Under the pieces are notes generated by a model. The model did not search any database and had not been told where the DNA came from. It saw only the letters and a program-made list of their open reading frames with translations. Below, piece by piece: positions 56,766-64,000 of a stretch of DNA of 64,000 bases. Both the position numbers and the translations under genes were made by a program. The stretch's first letter is position 1, and each line of letters starts with the position of its first letter. Source of the stretch: CAWATZ01 sp963784995 (GTDB taxonomy: Bacteria; Planctomycetota; Planctomycetia; Gemmatales; Gemmataceae); the NCBI GenBank assembly GCA_963784995.1, contig CAWATZ010000003.1:1984001-2048000 (forward strand), read 5' to 3'.

Positions 56766-57981
56766 TCAACGGTCAAAGGAAACACTCGCAAAGCTAACGC
56801 TTTCCCGACCGCGCGGGTCCACGTACTGATCGTAGGCCAGGAGCTTGCCGCTGCCGGGTCGCAGGGATTCCAGCACCAGGTACGTCGGCGGCAGACCGCA
56901 GATGCGGCGCTGATCGCCCTCGGCGGCGATGGCCTGGAAATAGCCGTCCGGATCGGCACGCTCGGCCTGGCGCAGCAGGAGCTGGTCCTGGCCCTTGCTG
57001 TGCTTCAGCAGCGCTTCGCTGACCGGCTGGCGGTCGCCAAACTTCGGACCGATGTGGGCCAGGTCGCCGCTGATCAGGTAGCAAATCGGCTCCGCGGTTT
57101 CCTTTTCCACGGCGCAAGGCCCGGATCATCCGGCCGATGTCCTCCGCCTTGCTGGGGGGCTGGCCGGTGGCAACGCAATCGTGGTGGAACGAGCCGACCA
57201 CCAGAGGGACGATCCGGATCGGCCGGCGATTCGCGTAATAGTACTGCAAAAAGGCCACCTCGAGTTCGATCGAATGTTCGGGGAGATGGGCCATCAGTTC
57301 ATCATCGAACAGGCCGGGGCCATAATGCTGGACCAGGCGATCGACGTACTCCTGGTCGGTCTGGGCGATTCCCAGGGGCGTCTCGAAATGCTTGCGCGTC
57401 AGGGTAAAGCGATGCCGGCTGTAGTGCGAGGTGCCGATGATCACGAACAGCGAGGCCTTGCTTCGCTCGAAGACCTCCTTGAACGCCCACGCATAGGTAC
57501 TGCCGCCGCGTCCATAGTCCATGTGCGGGACCAGCACGGCCCGCAGCCGGTCATCCGGCCGGGGCTCGCGGGGCAGGCCGGGACCATCGGGCCGGGTGAA
57601 CAGGTCCTCGATCACCTGGCGCAATCCTCCCGGCTGCGTCTCGTAGTGATGGACGCACGAAGGAGAACGGATCGGGCCCTCGACAAGCTGGCGATAGCGC
57701 GGGCTGTCCAGGAAGAGCGCCTCGTCCAGTCGCGCGATCAGCCGCTGAATCAGCTCCAGAGGAATCAGCTGGCCGCCGAGCTGCGCGACCGCCTCGGCCT
57801 GGATGTCGCGCAGGCTGCGTTCGCCGTCAAAGAGCTGCAGCCACTCCAGTTCCAGTTCGGACACCTTGACCACGTGGTCGCTCAGGCGCAGCTGGTCCCA
57901 GATCAGGAAGTGGGAGTGCTCGCGATTCTCGGGACCAGCAGCCAGGTAAGGACGGATCTGAGGACGTTCGAGCAGGGACAT
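56766..57981 (-). CDS. MEMO-family protein (AmmeMemoRadiSam system protein B), frameshifted
   Basis: Start MSLLERPQIRPYLAAG at 57981. The N-terminal 120 residues are an extra domain with a PqqD-like look (FDGERSLRDIQAEA). The MEMO fold follows: VLVPHMDYGRGG, FVIIGTSHYSRHRF, HSIELEVAFLQYYY, RIVPLVVGSFHHDC. The frame breaks at about 57112; after it ICYLISGDLAHIGPKFG continues to 56766. Members are usually encoded with a radical SAM enzyme and an AMMECR1 protein; neither is adjacent. The metal-like His residues of MEMO are kept. Confidence 0.82.
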
Positions 57982-58132
57982 TGTGTCATTAACCGAGCAG
58001 GACATTTGTAGGAAATGCCCTCCGTGGCATTCCGCACCACGCCGGAACGCCACGGACGGCGTTCACTACAGTTGCAAGACTCTCAAACATTGTACCGAGC
58101 GCGGTCAAACCACGCCACTTCTTGATCGCGCG

Positions 58133-60547
58133 TTACAGGGGAAACTCCAGCCCCTCCAGCCGGTTCTCCCAAATCTTGAGTTCCTCTTCCGCAAGCGGGA
58201 CGTCCGCCACGGCGGCCAGCTGCCTGGCCAGTCCCAGGTCGATCTCGGCCAGGTTGTCGATCACCCGACGGACCTCGGCCCCGTTGAGGGCGCCGAACGT
58301 CCGCCGCAGGGGCACCAGGGCATGATGAAACTCCTCGTCGTCCAGGGCCGTCAGGAACAGATCCAGTTGCCGCCAAAGTACCAGGTGCGCGAACAGGGCC
58401 TGGCGATTGCCCGCCAGCAATCCCTCCAGCCAGGCGACGCTGGCCGGCAGGTCCGTGGCCGGCGACAGCCGGCGATGGACCTCCGTGGCCAGCTCGTCCT
58501 CCTTGAAGCGGCCCTGAGACAGCAGCAGCGTGGTGACAAACCCGGCCAGGTACGACTGGACCGAGTCGGAGCGTGCGACCAGGTCCAGCTCGCGCTTCCA
58601 GCGGTCGCCATCGACGTGCAGCGGATGCTCGCCAGCAATCTGATCGAGCGTGACAATACTGTCGCGCAGGGCCGGAGCGGCGTCGGCCTGGCAGTGGCAG
58701 TCGTGACTCAATTGCAAGGTGGCCCGCAGGAACAGCTGGAACAGCAGCGGCTTGAACGGCTCCGGATCGACCTTGCGGACGCCGCCGTAGCGGATCACGT
58801 CGCCGAGGCACTGCACGGCGCGGGCCAGGTCGGGCAGGTTGCTGTCCTCGACGGCCAGAGCCTGCAAGCGCTCGCGGGCCAGCACCAGGGCGTCGGTCAG
58901 CTGACACAGCACCGCCTGGCGCACGATGTCGGCCGTGGCCCCGACCTTCTGGCACTCGGCCACGGCGTCATGGAGATGCTGGGCGGCGACGGCCTCGACC
59001 GTGTCGCCGATCATGCTGGATTCGGCCAGGCGGATGTCGCATTCCGGAGTCCAGCGCAGCTTCCAGCGCTCACGGAAGGTGCCGGCCGTCTCACCGCGCA
59101 GACGCAGGGCGTCGGCCTCGCTCTCGGTCTGCCAGGGCACCGGAGTGGCCGGCCCCCCCGCTTCCTCTTCCTGCGTGGGCTCGGGAAAGGGGACCTCGAA
59201 CAAGACCAGCCGATGCAGGAAGGCGCTGCGGTTGCGATCCAGGAGCGCCTCGTCAGCCGAGGAAGCGGGCTTCTCGCGGAGATCCAGATGCATGGTGCGG
59301 GCGCTGTCTCGCTTGAACTCGGCCAGCTTGAGCCGATCCAGCTGATACTCGAAATCTTCCTGCAAGGCCGTTTGCCCCACGTCGGGCGGCAGCCGGCCGA
59401 CCTCGTCGCCAACCTCCATTTTGGCCAGGTGCGGCCGGATGCGCTCAAACTCGCCCTGGCCCAGGCAGGTCATGGCCGCGTCGCGCAGGTCCCGCAGGGT
59501 GGGAGCGACGCCCTGGTTGATGGCCGCCAGCGCGTTGGCCAGGCGGACCGCCTCGATCACATCGGCCGAGGAGCGCACCTGGCCCGACTGCCGCATCGCC
59601 TGGGCCAGCTCGCTCAGGAAGTGCTCGGGCAAGCGCTCCGGCTCGTTGGCCTTGTGCCGTTCGTAGAGTCGCTGGAAGTAGAGCGGCGCATGGTTGCCGG
59701 CCCCGTACCCGGAAAGAGAGCTGAGACGCGGATAGCTGTAGGGCATCAGGGTCAGGAGCGTGTCGATCCTGGGCAGGGCGGCCAGTTCCTCGTCGCTCAA
59801 AGGGGGGTCGGCATCGGTCAGGGCGGGAACGTGCATGGCCCCGCAGACGACAACCACCTTCTCCGGATCGTGTCCCTGCTTCAGCACGTCCCGGATGCAG
59901 CGGCGCATGTGGGCCTCGCGCAGCGGATCGCGTCCGGTCTGGGCGGGCGGCGTCAGGTCGCGCAGGCCGCGGCCCAGTTCCTGGATGGACTCGAAGTAGG
60001 CGGCCGGCTCGCGGGTATGCTCGAAGTGGCGCTCCCACCAGGTTTCGTAATCGGGATCGCCGGTCAGCCGGGGGATCTCCTTCCAGGCGTTGAACGGTTC
60101 CGCAACGGGCGAGCCGGGGGCGTCAGCCCCCGGATTCTTCCGATTCGTCGGAGAATCCGGGGGCTGACGCCCCCGGCTCGCCTCGTCTGTCGCAGGCGCC
60201 TCCATCATCGCGAGGGTAACCTCGGCCGGCAGGTCGATGAATTGCACCAGCGTCTCGTGCTTGACCGCCCAGCTGAGAGCGGCCCACTCGGGAGAGTACG
60301 CCGCCAGCGGATAGAGGATGGAGCGGACAGGCCGTTGCTTGGTGTAGGCCAGCAGGGTCACGGGCGGACGGGTCCGTGGGTGGATCAGCCGTTTCATGCG
60401 CTCGAGGGCGTCGGCCGGACCCTCGATCAGGACGGCGGTCGGCTTCAGCTCGTCGAACAGGCGGTCCAGGTGCAGGGCGGCCAGCGGCGACAGGTGGCGG
60501 ACGCCGAGCAAGCGGGCCAGCGGAACTCCGGAAGTCCTTCCGATCAC
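58133..60547 (-). CDS. DUF5682 family protein (ChaN/TraB-like core)
   Basis: 804 residues from a GTG at 60547, five bases after GAGGAG; another GTG at 60553 overlaps that site and is less likely. The N-terminal core has GVRHLSPLAALHLDRL, AVLIEGPADAL and VVVVCGAMHVPAL, the GxxH, ExP and G.xH pattern of the ChaN/TraB/EreA-like fold. The rest is helical. This family is encoded in other bacteria with SWIM, MoxR AAA and VWA proteins, and a SWIM gene is present two genes upstream. An insert of 23-24 residues at about 123-146 (RQPPDSPTNRKNPGADAPGS) is the translation of a 69-bp palindromic element. Confidence 0.82.
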   Translation of the reverse strand: MIGRTSGVPLARLLGVRHLSPLAALHLDRLFDELKPTAVLIEGPADALERMKRLIHPRTRPPVTLLAYTKQRPVRSILYPLAAYSPEWAALSWAVKHETLVQFIDLPAEVTLAMMEAPATDEASRGRQPPDSPTNRKNPGADAPGSPVAEPFNAWKEIPRLTGDPDYETWWERHFEHTREPAAYFESIQELGRGLRDLTPPAQTGRDPLREAHMRRCIRDVLKQGHDPEKVVVVCGAMHVPALTDADPPLSDEELAALPRIDTLLTLMPYSYPRLSSLSGYGAGNHAPLYFQRLYERHKANEPERLPEHFLSELAQAMRQSGQVRSSADVIEAVRLANALAAINQGVAPTLRDLRDAAMTCLGQGEFERIRPHLAKMEVGDEVGRLPPDVGQTALQEDFEYQLDRLKLAEFKRDSARTMHLDLREKPASSADEALLDRNRSAFLHRLVLFEVPFPEPTQEEEAGGPATPVPWQTESEADALRLRGETAGTFRERWKLRWTPECDIRLAESSMIGDTVEAVAAQHLHDAVAECQKVGATADIVRQAVLCQLTDALVLARERLQALAVEDSNLPDLARAVQCLGDVIRYGGVRKVDPEPFKPLLFQLFLRATLQLSHDCHCQADAAPALRDSIVTLDQIAGEHPLHVDGDRWKRELDLVARSDSVQSYLAGFVTTLLLSQGRFKEDELATEVHRRLSPATDLPASVAWLEGLLAGNRQALFAHLVLWRQLDLFLTALDDEEFHHALVPLRRTFGALNGAEVRRVIDNLAEIDLGLARQLAAVADVPLAEEELKIWENRLEGLEFPL
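60111..60179. repeat. 69-bp palindromic element inside the DUF5682 gene (copy 2)
   Basis: Identical over all 69 bp to 31762-31830, with 28-bp arms 60111-60138 and 60152-60179. The length is a multiple of three and the frame stays open on the coding strand, so the host gene keeps reading through it. Confidence 0.95.
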
Positions 60548-60549
60548 GG

Positions 60550-61011
60550 TCACTCCTCGAGCAGGTGCGGTTTGTGGCCGGGCGCGTAGGTTTTGAAACG
60601 CAGGTCGTTCTTCACCCGCGGCAGGTTGACGACATGTTTACTGCGGTAATAGTCATTATCGATGGCTTGCAGCAGTTCGGCCATCGGCGCTTGCGTTTCC
60701 CACGGGCCGGATTCCTTCAGTTCTTCCAGAACCAAGCCCTCTGCTTCAGCACCGCTGCCGGCCAGGGTGGCCCGCAACTGGCGGACCAGCACCAGCAAGT
60801 CCAGCAAAGGCCCCGCGGCCTCGATGGCCGGCTTGCCGCTGGCGCGTTCTACCGCTTCGGCCAGTTGCTGCAACGGAGCCAGACGTTGACCCAGTTGTCG
60901 CAACTTCCGTGCGTGAGCCGGCAGCCGCTCGTCGGTGGCGGCCACGGCGGCGCCGGCCAGCAGGAGCTGTTCGACGTCGTTGGCCAGCGCGGTGAGGGTC
61001 TGTGTGATCAT
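60550..61011 (-). CDS. Small helical protein in the DUF5682-SWIM run
   Basis: 153 residues, mostly helix with Leu/Ala heptads (LTALANDVEQLLLAG, LRQLGQRLAPLQQLAEAVE), then a conserved-looking C-terminal segment YYRSKHVVNLPRVKNDLRF and KTYAPGHKPHLLEE. Its start lies 3 bp after the SWIM stop and its stop overlaps the start region of the DUF5682 gene, so the three are translationally linked. It may be a dedicated partner of the module or the remnant of a larger gene. Not recognised as a family. Confidence 0.7.
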   Translation of the reverse strand: MITQTLTALANDVEQLLLAGAAVAATDERLPAHARKLRQLGQRLAPLQQLAEAVERASGKPAIEAAGPLLDLLVLVRQLRATLAGSGAEAEGLVLEELKESGPWETQAPMAELLQAIDNDYYRSKHVVNLPRVKNDLRFKTYAPGHKPHLLEE

Positions 61012-61014
61012 CGG

Positions 61015-62457
61015 TCAGAGGGACAGGCGCAGGTGGATGGATGGATTGAAGATCGCCAGCGGCTGGGCGACGATCTGGTTGCGTCCTGGGGACAAGATCA
61101 GCCGGACCAGCACCGCCGGTCGATACCGCAGGTAACCGGCCGCCCGCTCCAGGGCGGCCACGGCCGGGAAACAGGGTCCCTGGGCACGATCGACCACGCG
61201 CACCCGCTTGCCCTTCTCGTCCTTCAGCAGGATGCGGTCGCCGATCTTGCCGATGGTTTCGCAGCCGAGGATCGCGGTGGCCTCGCGGGGGGCGAGCGGG
61301 TCCTTGCACTGCTGCCGGAACGCCTCCAGGATCGGAGCGAAGTCACGCGGCACCCGGTCGCAGATACCACCCAGCTCACCAATGCGGATGGGCCGGACCT
61401 TCTCGGCCGTCGGCTCCCAACGAATGCGGCGCGTCATCCATCCGGGATAGATCGCCGCCTCGGCCGGCTCGACAATCTCCCGGTAGCTGGCCTGCAACGC
61501 CGCCTCCTTCGGTGAGGGAATCGGGCGCGGCGTGGTAGCGTGATACAGCGTATTGTCGCGGATGTCAATCAGGTGGCTGACCTCGTTCCGCAGCCCCGTG
61601 GCGTCGTCGTCATAGCGCTCCCAGGCAAACTCGTAGAGCAACATCCCGGTGCGGATGCAGCCCAGCTCGCGCAAGTCCTCCATGCGGAGACCATCGCTGA
61701 GGAACTCCGCGAGAATCGGATCAATCGGCGGAGGTGGGTCGGCCTGGCGGGCTTTCAGATACTTGCCGAGCTTGCGGACCAGGGCCCACAGCTGGCTGGC
61801 GAGATCGAGCAGAGCCGGCCCGGTGCTGGCTCGCCCGGCGTTCTCCTTGCGTGCCAGGTGCGCCATCCGCTGGACCAGCAAGGCGACCCGCGGCAGATAA
61901 TGGTCAACCAGCTGGGCGGCGACGTCGGCCAGCCGGCTCCGGCTGGTGTCGGAGGTCCAGGCCCCGCTGATGACCAGGTCCAGGAGGAGCCGCTCCAGCA
62001 AGGCCAGGCCGTCGAGCTGCGCCTGGTCCTTCTTGACGACGACCTGGCTGATGCCGGCCGGGCCAGTGCGGATGCTCTGTTCGCGCTGCTGTTTCCAGGC
62101 ATTCCGCTCGTCTCGGCGGTTCTGCATCTCCTCGGTCGGCTGCCAGATGAGGAACCGAGCCGGGGAGCGTATGAAGAGCAGCATCACAGCGATGGCGTGC
62201 TTGCAGGGTTGTTTGTCGCTGGGGCACGTGCAATGGCAGATCGGATTGGAAGACAGATCGAGGTCCACGTCGATGTGGTAAGGCTCCGGTTTCGACTTGC
62301 TTTGGTATTCGGCCATCAGCCAGGAGTTATCGGCTGACCGCCCAACCAAGCGGAGATTGGGCAATACCTCTCGAGTCGCGGAGTTCAGCACCTGGCCGTC
62401 GAAGGCAATGCGCTGAATCGTGGCCTCGGTCAGGGGCTCTTTGGTGGACGCTGACAT
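61015..62457 (-). CDS. SWIM zinc-finger protein
   Basis: 480 residues from the ATG at 62457. The SWIM motif is CHCTCPSDKQPCKHAIAVML near residue 77: CxC, then CxH, with a hydrophobic helix after it. SWIM domains bind zinc and often DNA or protein. The rest is helical with a beta-rich C-terminal part (GKRVRVVDRAQGPCFP). SWIM proteins in bacteria commonly accompany DUF5682 genes. It lies in the same tight run: secreted protein gene 16 bp upstream, small protein gene 3 bp downstream. Confidence 0.85.
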   Translation of the reverse strand: MSASTKEPLTEATIQRIAFDGQVLNSATREVLPNLRLVGRSADNSWLMAEYQSKSKPEPYHIDVDLDLSSNPICHCTCPSDKQPCKHAIAVMLLFIRSPARFLIWQPTEEMQNRRDERNAWKQQREQSIRTGPAGISQVVVKKDQAQLDGLALLERLLLDLVISGAWTSDTSRSRLADVAAQLVDHYLPRVALLVQRMAHLARKENAGRASTGPALLDLASQLWALVRKLGKYLKARQADPPPPIDPILAEFLSDGLRMEDLRELGCIRTGMLLYEFAWERYDDDATGLRNEVSHLIDIRDNTLYHATTPRPIPSPKEAALQASYREIVEPAEAAIYPGWMTRRIRWEPTAEKVRPIRIGELGGICDRVPRDFAPILEAFRQQCKDPLAPREATAILGCETIGKIGDRILLKDEKGKRVRVVDRAQGPCFPAVAALERAAGYLRYRPAVLVRLILSPGRNQIVAQPLAIFNPSIHLRLSL

Positions 62458-62473
62458 GTCTCCCAATCTCTGC

Positions 62474-62950
62474 TCACTTCTTCAGCGGTTCCTCTTTCAG
62501 TTCCATAGGCCCACCGCAGCACTCGCAGATGTTCTTCTCGCCGCGCTTGATGGAGCAGACGTCGCACCAGTAATAAACCTCGTGTGGCTGCCCCTTGATC
62601 AGGCTGCGGACCGCGATCACCCGCAGGATCTGGCTTCCCGGCAGTGGCCGCCCGATCAACAGCATCGGCCGGTTGAGCAAGGCCGTGTCCTTGAAGAACA
62701 GCCGGGAGCCGCCATCTTTGAGCAGCACCCACACCTTGCCGTCGTCACCAGCCAGGACCAGCGAAAGCGGGACTGCGTCGGCGTCGAGCTTGGTCCCGGC
62801 CTTGCCGGCCAGGTCCGCGAGCGCCGTCACCTTGCCGCGGTATTCGCCGACGGGCGCCGGCTCTACCTCCGACTTCTGGGAGTAGGCCAGCGGTGCCAGG
62901 CCCAGCAGCAGCGCCCCGATCACTGCTGCACGATACCACCATCTGCGCAT
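62474..62950 (-). CDS. Secreted protein with C-terminal zinc-ribbon-like Cys cluster
   Basis: 158 residues from the ATG at 62950. Signal peptide RRWWYRAAVIGALLLGLAPL, then a small beta-rich domain (YRGKVTALADLAGKAGTKLD, VPLSLVLAGDDGKVWVLLKD, LIGRPLPGSQILRVIAVRS), perhaps an OB-like fold, and a C-terminal cluster WCDVCSIKRGEKNICECC that could bind zinc or another metal. Located between der and the SWIM gene in one run. Function unknown. Confidence 0.72.
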   Translation of the reverse strand: MRRWWYRAAVIGALLLGLAPLAYSQKSEVEPAPVGEYRGKVTALADLAGKAGTKLDADAVPLSLVLAGDDGKVWVLLKDGGSRLFFKDTALLNRPMLLIGRPLPGSQILRVIAVRSLIKGQPHEVYYWCDVCSIKRGEKNICECCGGPMELKEEPLKK

Positions 62951-62973
62951 GGGAGGAATCTCCGTTGGGTTCA

Positions 62974-64000
62974 TTACAAATCCCGCCACACTCCCGCCTC
63001 GCTCGAACCGCCCGCCTTGCCTTTCTTCTTCGAGCGTCCTTTCCGGGGGCTCGCGTTCCCACTTCGCGGGACTGCCACGGCCTCGTCGATTTCGTCCGTC
63101 AAGCCGCGCTCGGCACGGCTGCGGTGCCGCAGGCAGAGCCGGATCGGCACGTCAATGAACGGCAGCTGGTCGCGGAACGTCTTGAGCAGGTAACGCTGGT
63201 AGGTGTTGTCGAACAGCGCCGGCTCATTGGTGAACAGCACGATGGTCGGCGGATTGGTGTCGGCCTGGGTGGCGAAGAAGACCTTGGCCCGGCGGTTCTG
63301 CCGCAGCGGCGGCGGATTCGCTTCCAGGGCCTGCCGCAGCACCCGGTTGAGGTCGCCGGTGCCGACCCGGGCGGTCGCTTGCTTGTGCAGGTTCTGGGCC
63401 AGGTTCAGGACCGCCTGCACGTTCTTGCCGTCCTTGGCGGTGATGAACGCGATCGGCACGTAGTCCAGGTTCGGGAAGGTCTTGCGCAGATAATCCGCCA
63501 TCTCGCCGGTCCGCAGCGGCCGCATCAGGTCCCATTTGTTGACCACGAAGATACAGGGCTTGTGGTTCTCCAGGACGTACTCCGCCAGCTGCTTGTCCAC
63601 CTTGCTCACCGAATGGGGTGCATCGAAGAACAGCAGCACCACGTCGGCTCGCCGGATCGAGCGCTCGGCCCGTGCCAGGCTGTAAAATTCGATGTCGCTG
63701 CCCAGGCTGCGTTTCTTGCGCACGCCGGCCGTGTCGATGGCCAGGAAGGTCATGCCGTCGCGCTCGAAGCGCACGTCGATGCTGTCGCGGGTCGTCCCCG
63801 GCACCTCGCTGACGATGACGCGCTCGTCCTCGGCCAACTGGTTGATGAAGGTGCTCTTGCCGGTGTTGCGCCGGCCGACGATGGCCAGCTTGAGGACCAC
63901 CTCGGCCGGCGTCTCGTCCCCCAGCGGCGGCGGCAGCCGATCCAGGATCAGTCGCAGCACCTGGCCCTTGTTGCGCTGGTGATGGGCGCTGATACACAGC
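62974..64000 (-). CDS. der: Ribosome-assembly GTPase Der (EngA), C-terminal part
   Basis: The gene enters from the right edge; only the second GTPase domain and the KH-like C-terminal domain are inside the window. Motifs: KLAIVGRRNTGKSTFINQL (G1), PGTTRDSID (G2), IDTAGVRKKR (G3), NKWDLM (G4), and the KH part with PPTIVLFTNEPALFDNTYQR and PIRLCLRHR. The basic tail (SPRKGRSKKKGKAGG) is usual. Der acts in maturation of the 50S ribosomal subunit. It lies 23 bp upstream of the secreted zinc-ribbon gene. Confidence 0.93.
   Translation of the reverse strand, partial: LCISAHHQRNKGQVLRLILDRLPPPLGDETPAEVVLKLAIVGRRNTGKSTFINQLAEDERVIVSEVPGTTRDSIDVRFERDGMTFLAIDTAGVRKKRSLGSDIEFYSLARAERSIRRADVVLLFFDAPHSVSKVDKQLAEYVLENHKPCIFVVNKWDLMRPLRTGEMADYLRKTFPNLDYVPIAFITAKDGKNVQAVLNLAQNLHKQATARVGTGDLNRVLRQALEANPPPLRQNRRAKVFFATQADTNPPTIVLFTNEPALFDNTYQRYLLKTFRDQLPFIDVPIRLCLRHRSRAERGLTDEIDEAVAVPRSGNASPRKGRSKKKGKAGGSSEAGVWRDL

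Overview
The window looks like the chromosome of a planctomycete, most likely of the Gemmata lineage. The support is indirect but consistent: high GC content, two Hanks-type Ser/Thr kinases fused to WD40 propellers, tandem WD40 genes, a TIGR02996-type N-terminal domain on an SUMF1 protein, a secreted sulfatase, a DUF1080 protein, duplicated Tat-exported copper amine oxidases, a cytochrome c/PQQ-type dehydrogenase and short Cys-rich secreted proteins. No tRNA, rRNA, CRISPR array or transposase gene was seen.

Layout. 1-4483 (minus): a radical SAM gene cut by the window start and a 2-oxoacid dehydrogenase operon (E1 alpha, E1 beta, E2). 4926-11101 (plus): thiO, two dynamin-like GTPases and a CHAD-domain protein. 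11278-16639 (plus): two near-identical copper amine oxidases flanking a small membrane protein. 16933-20707: small hypothetical and antitoxin-like genes, a decayed stretch, an amidohydrolase and two Cys-rich secreted proteins. 20837-31744: esterase, HEAT-like protein, SUMF1 protein, sulfatase, prenyltransferase-repeat protein with a haem motif, cyanophycinase, thioredoxin, DUF1080, a degenerate IrrE-type protein and a degenerate ArgG-type protein. 31986-39739: a large transglutaminase/TPR protein, csrA, hutG-hutI, a DUF433-like locus and a TPR protein. 39844-48055: three WD40 genes, an acyltransferase/AMP-ligase fusion, an Rpn-type nuclease and a PQQ-type dehydrogenase. 48090-55694: two kinase-WD40 genes. 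55827-64000 (minus): hydrolase, MEMO-family protein, DUF5682 protein, small helical protein, SWIM zinc-finger protein, a secreted zinc-ribbon protein and der (cut by the window end).

The most striking feature is not a gene. About fifteen large, mostly exact palindromes with arms of 18-44 bp sit between genes. Most are built from arms that are themselves hairpins, several are nested inside another palindrome, and two lie in frame inside coding sequences (thiO and the DUF5682 gene). One 69-bp element occurs twice without a difference, 28 kb apart. This resembles a family of non-autonomous REP/BIME- or MITE-like elements.

The second system-level candidate is the tightly packed SWIM / small protein / DUF5682 run, which matches part of a multi-component module known from other bacteria but lacks the MoxR and VWA genes here.

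A caution for all coordinates: at least ten otherwise conserved genes carry single-base frameshifts, and the repetitive WD40 array carries many. The indels inside the array look like blends of two neighbouring repeat versions, so some are probably consensus errors of a draft assembly rather than real pseudogenes. I give such genes their full inferred extent and mark where the frame breaks.
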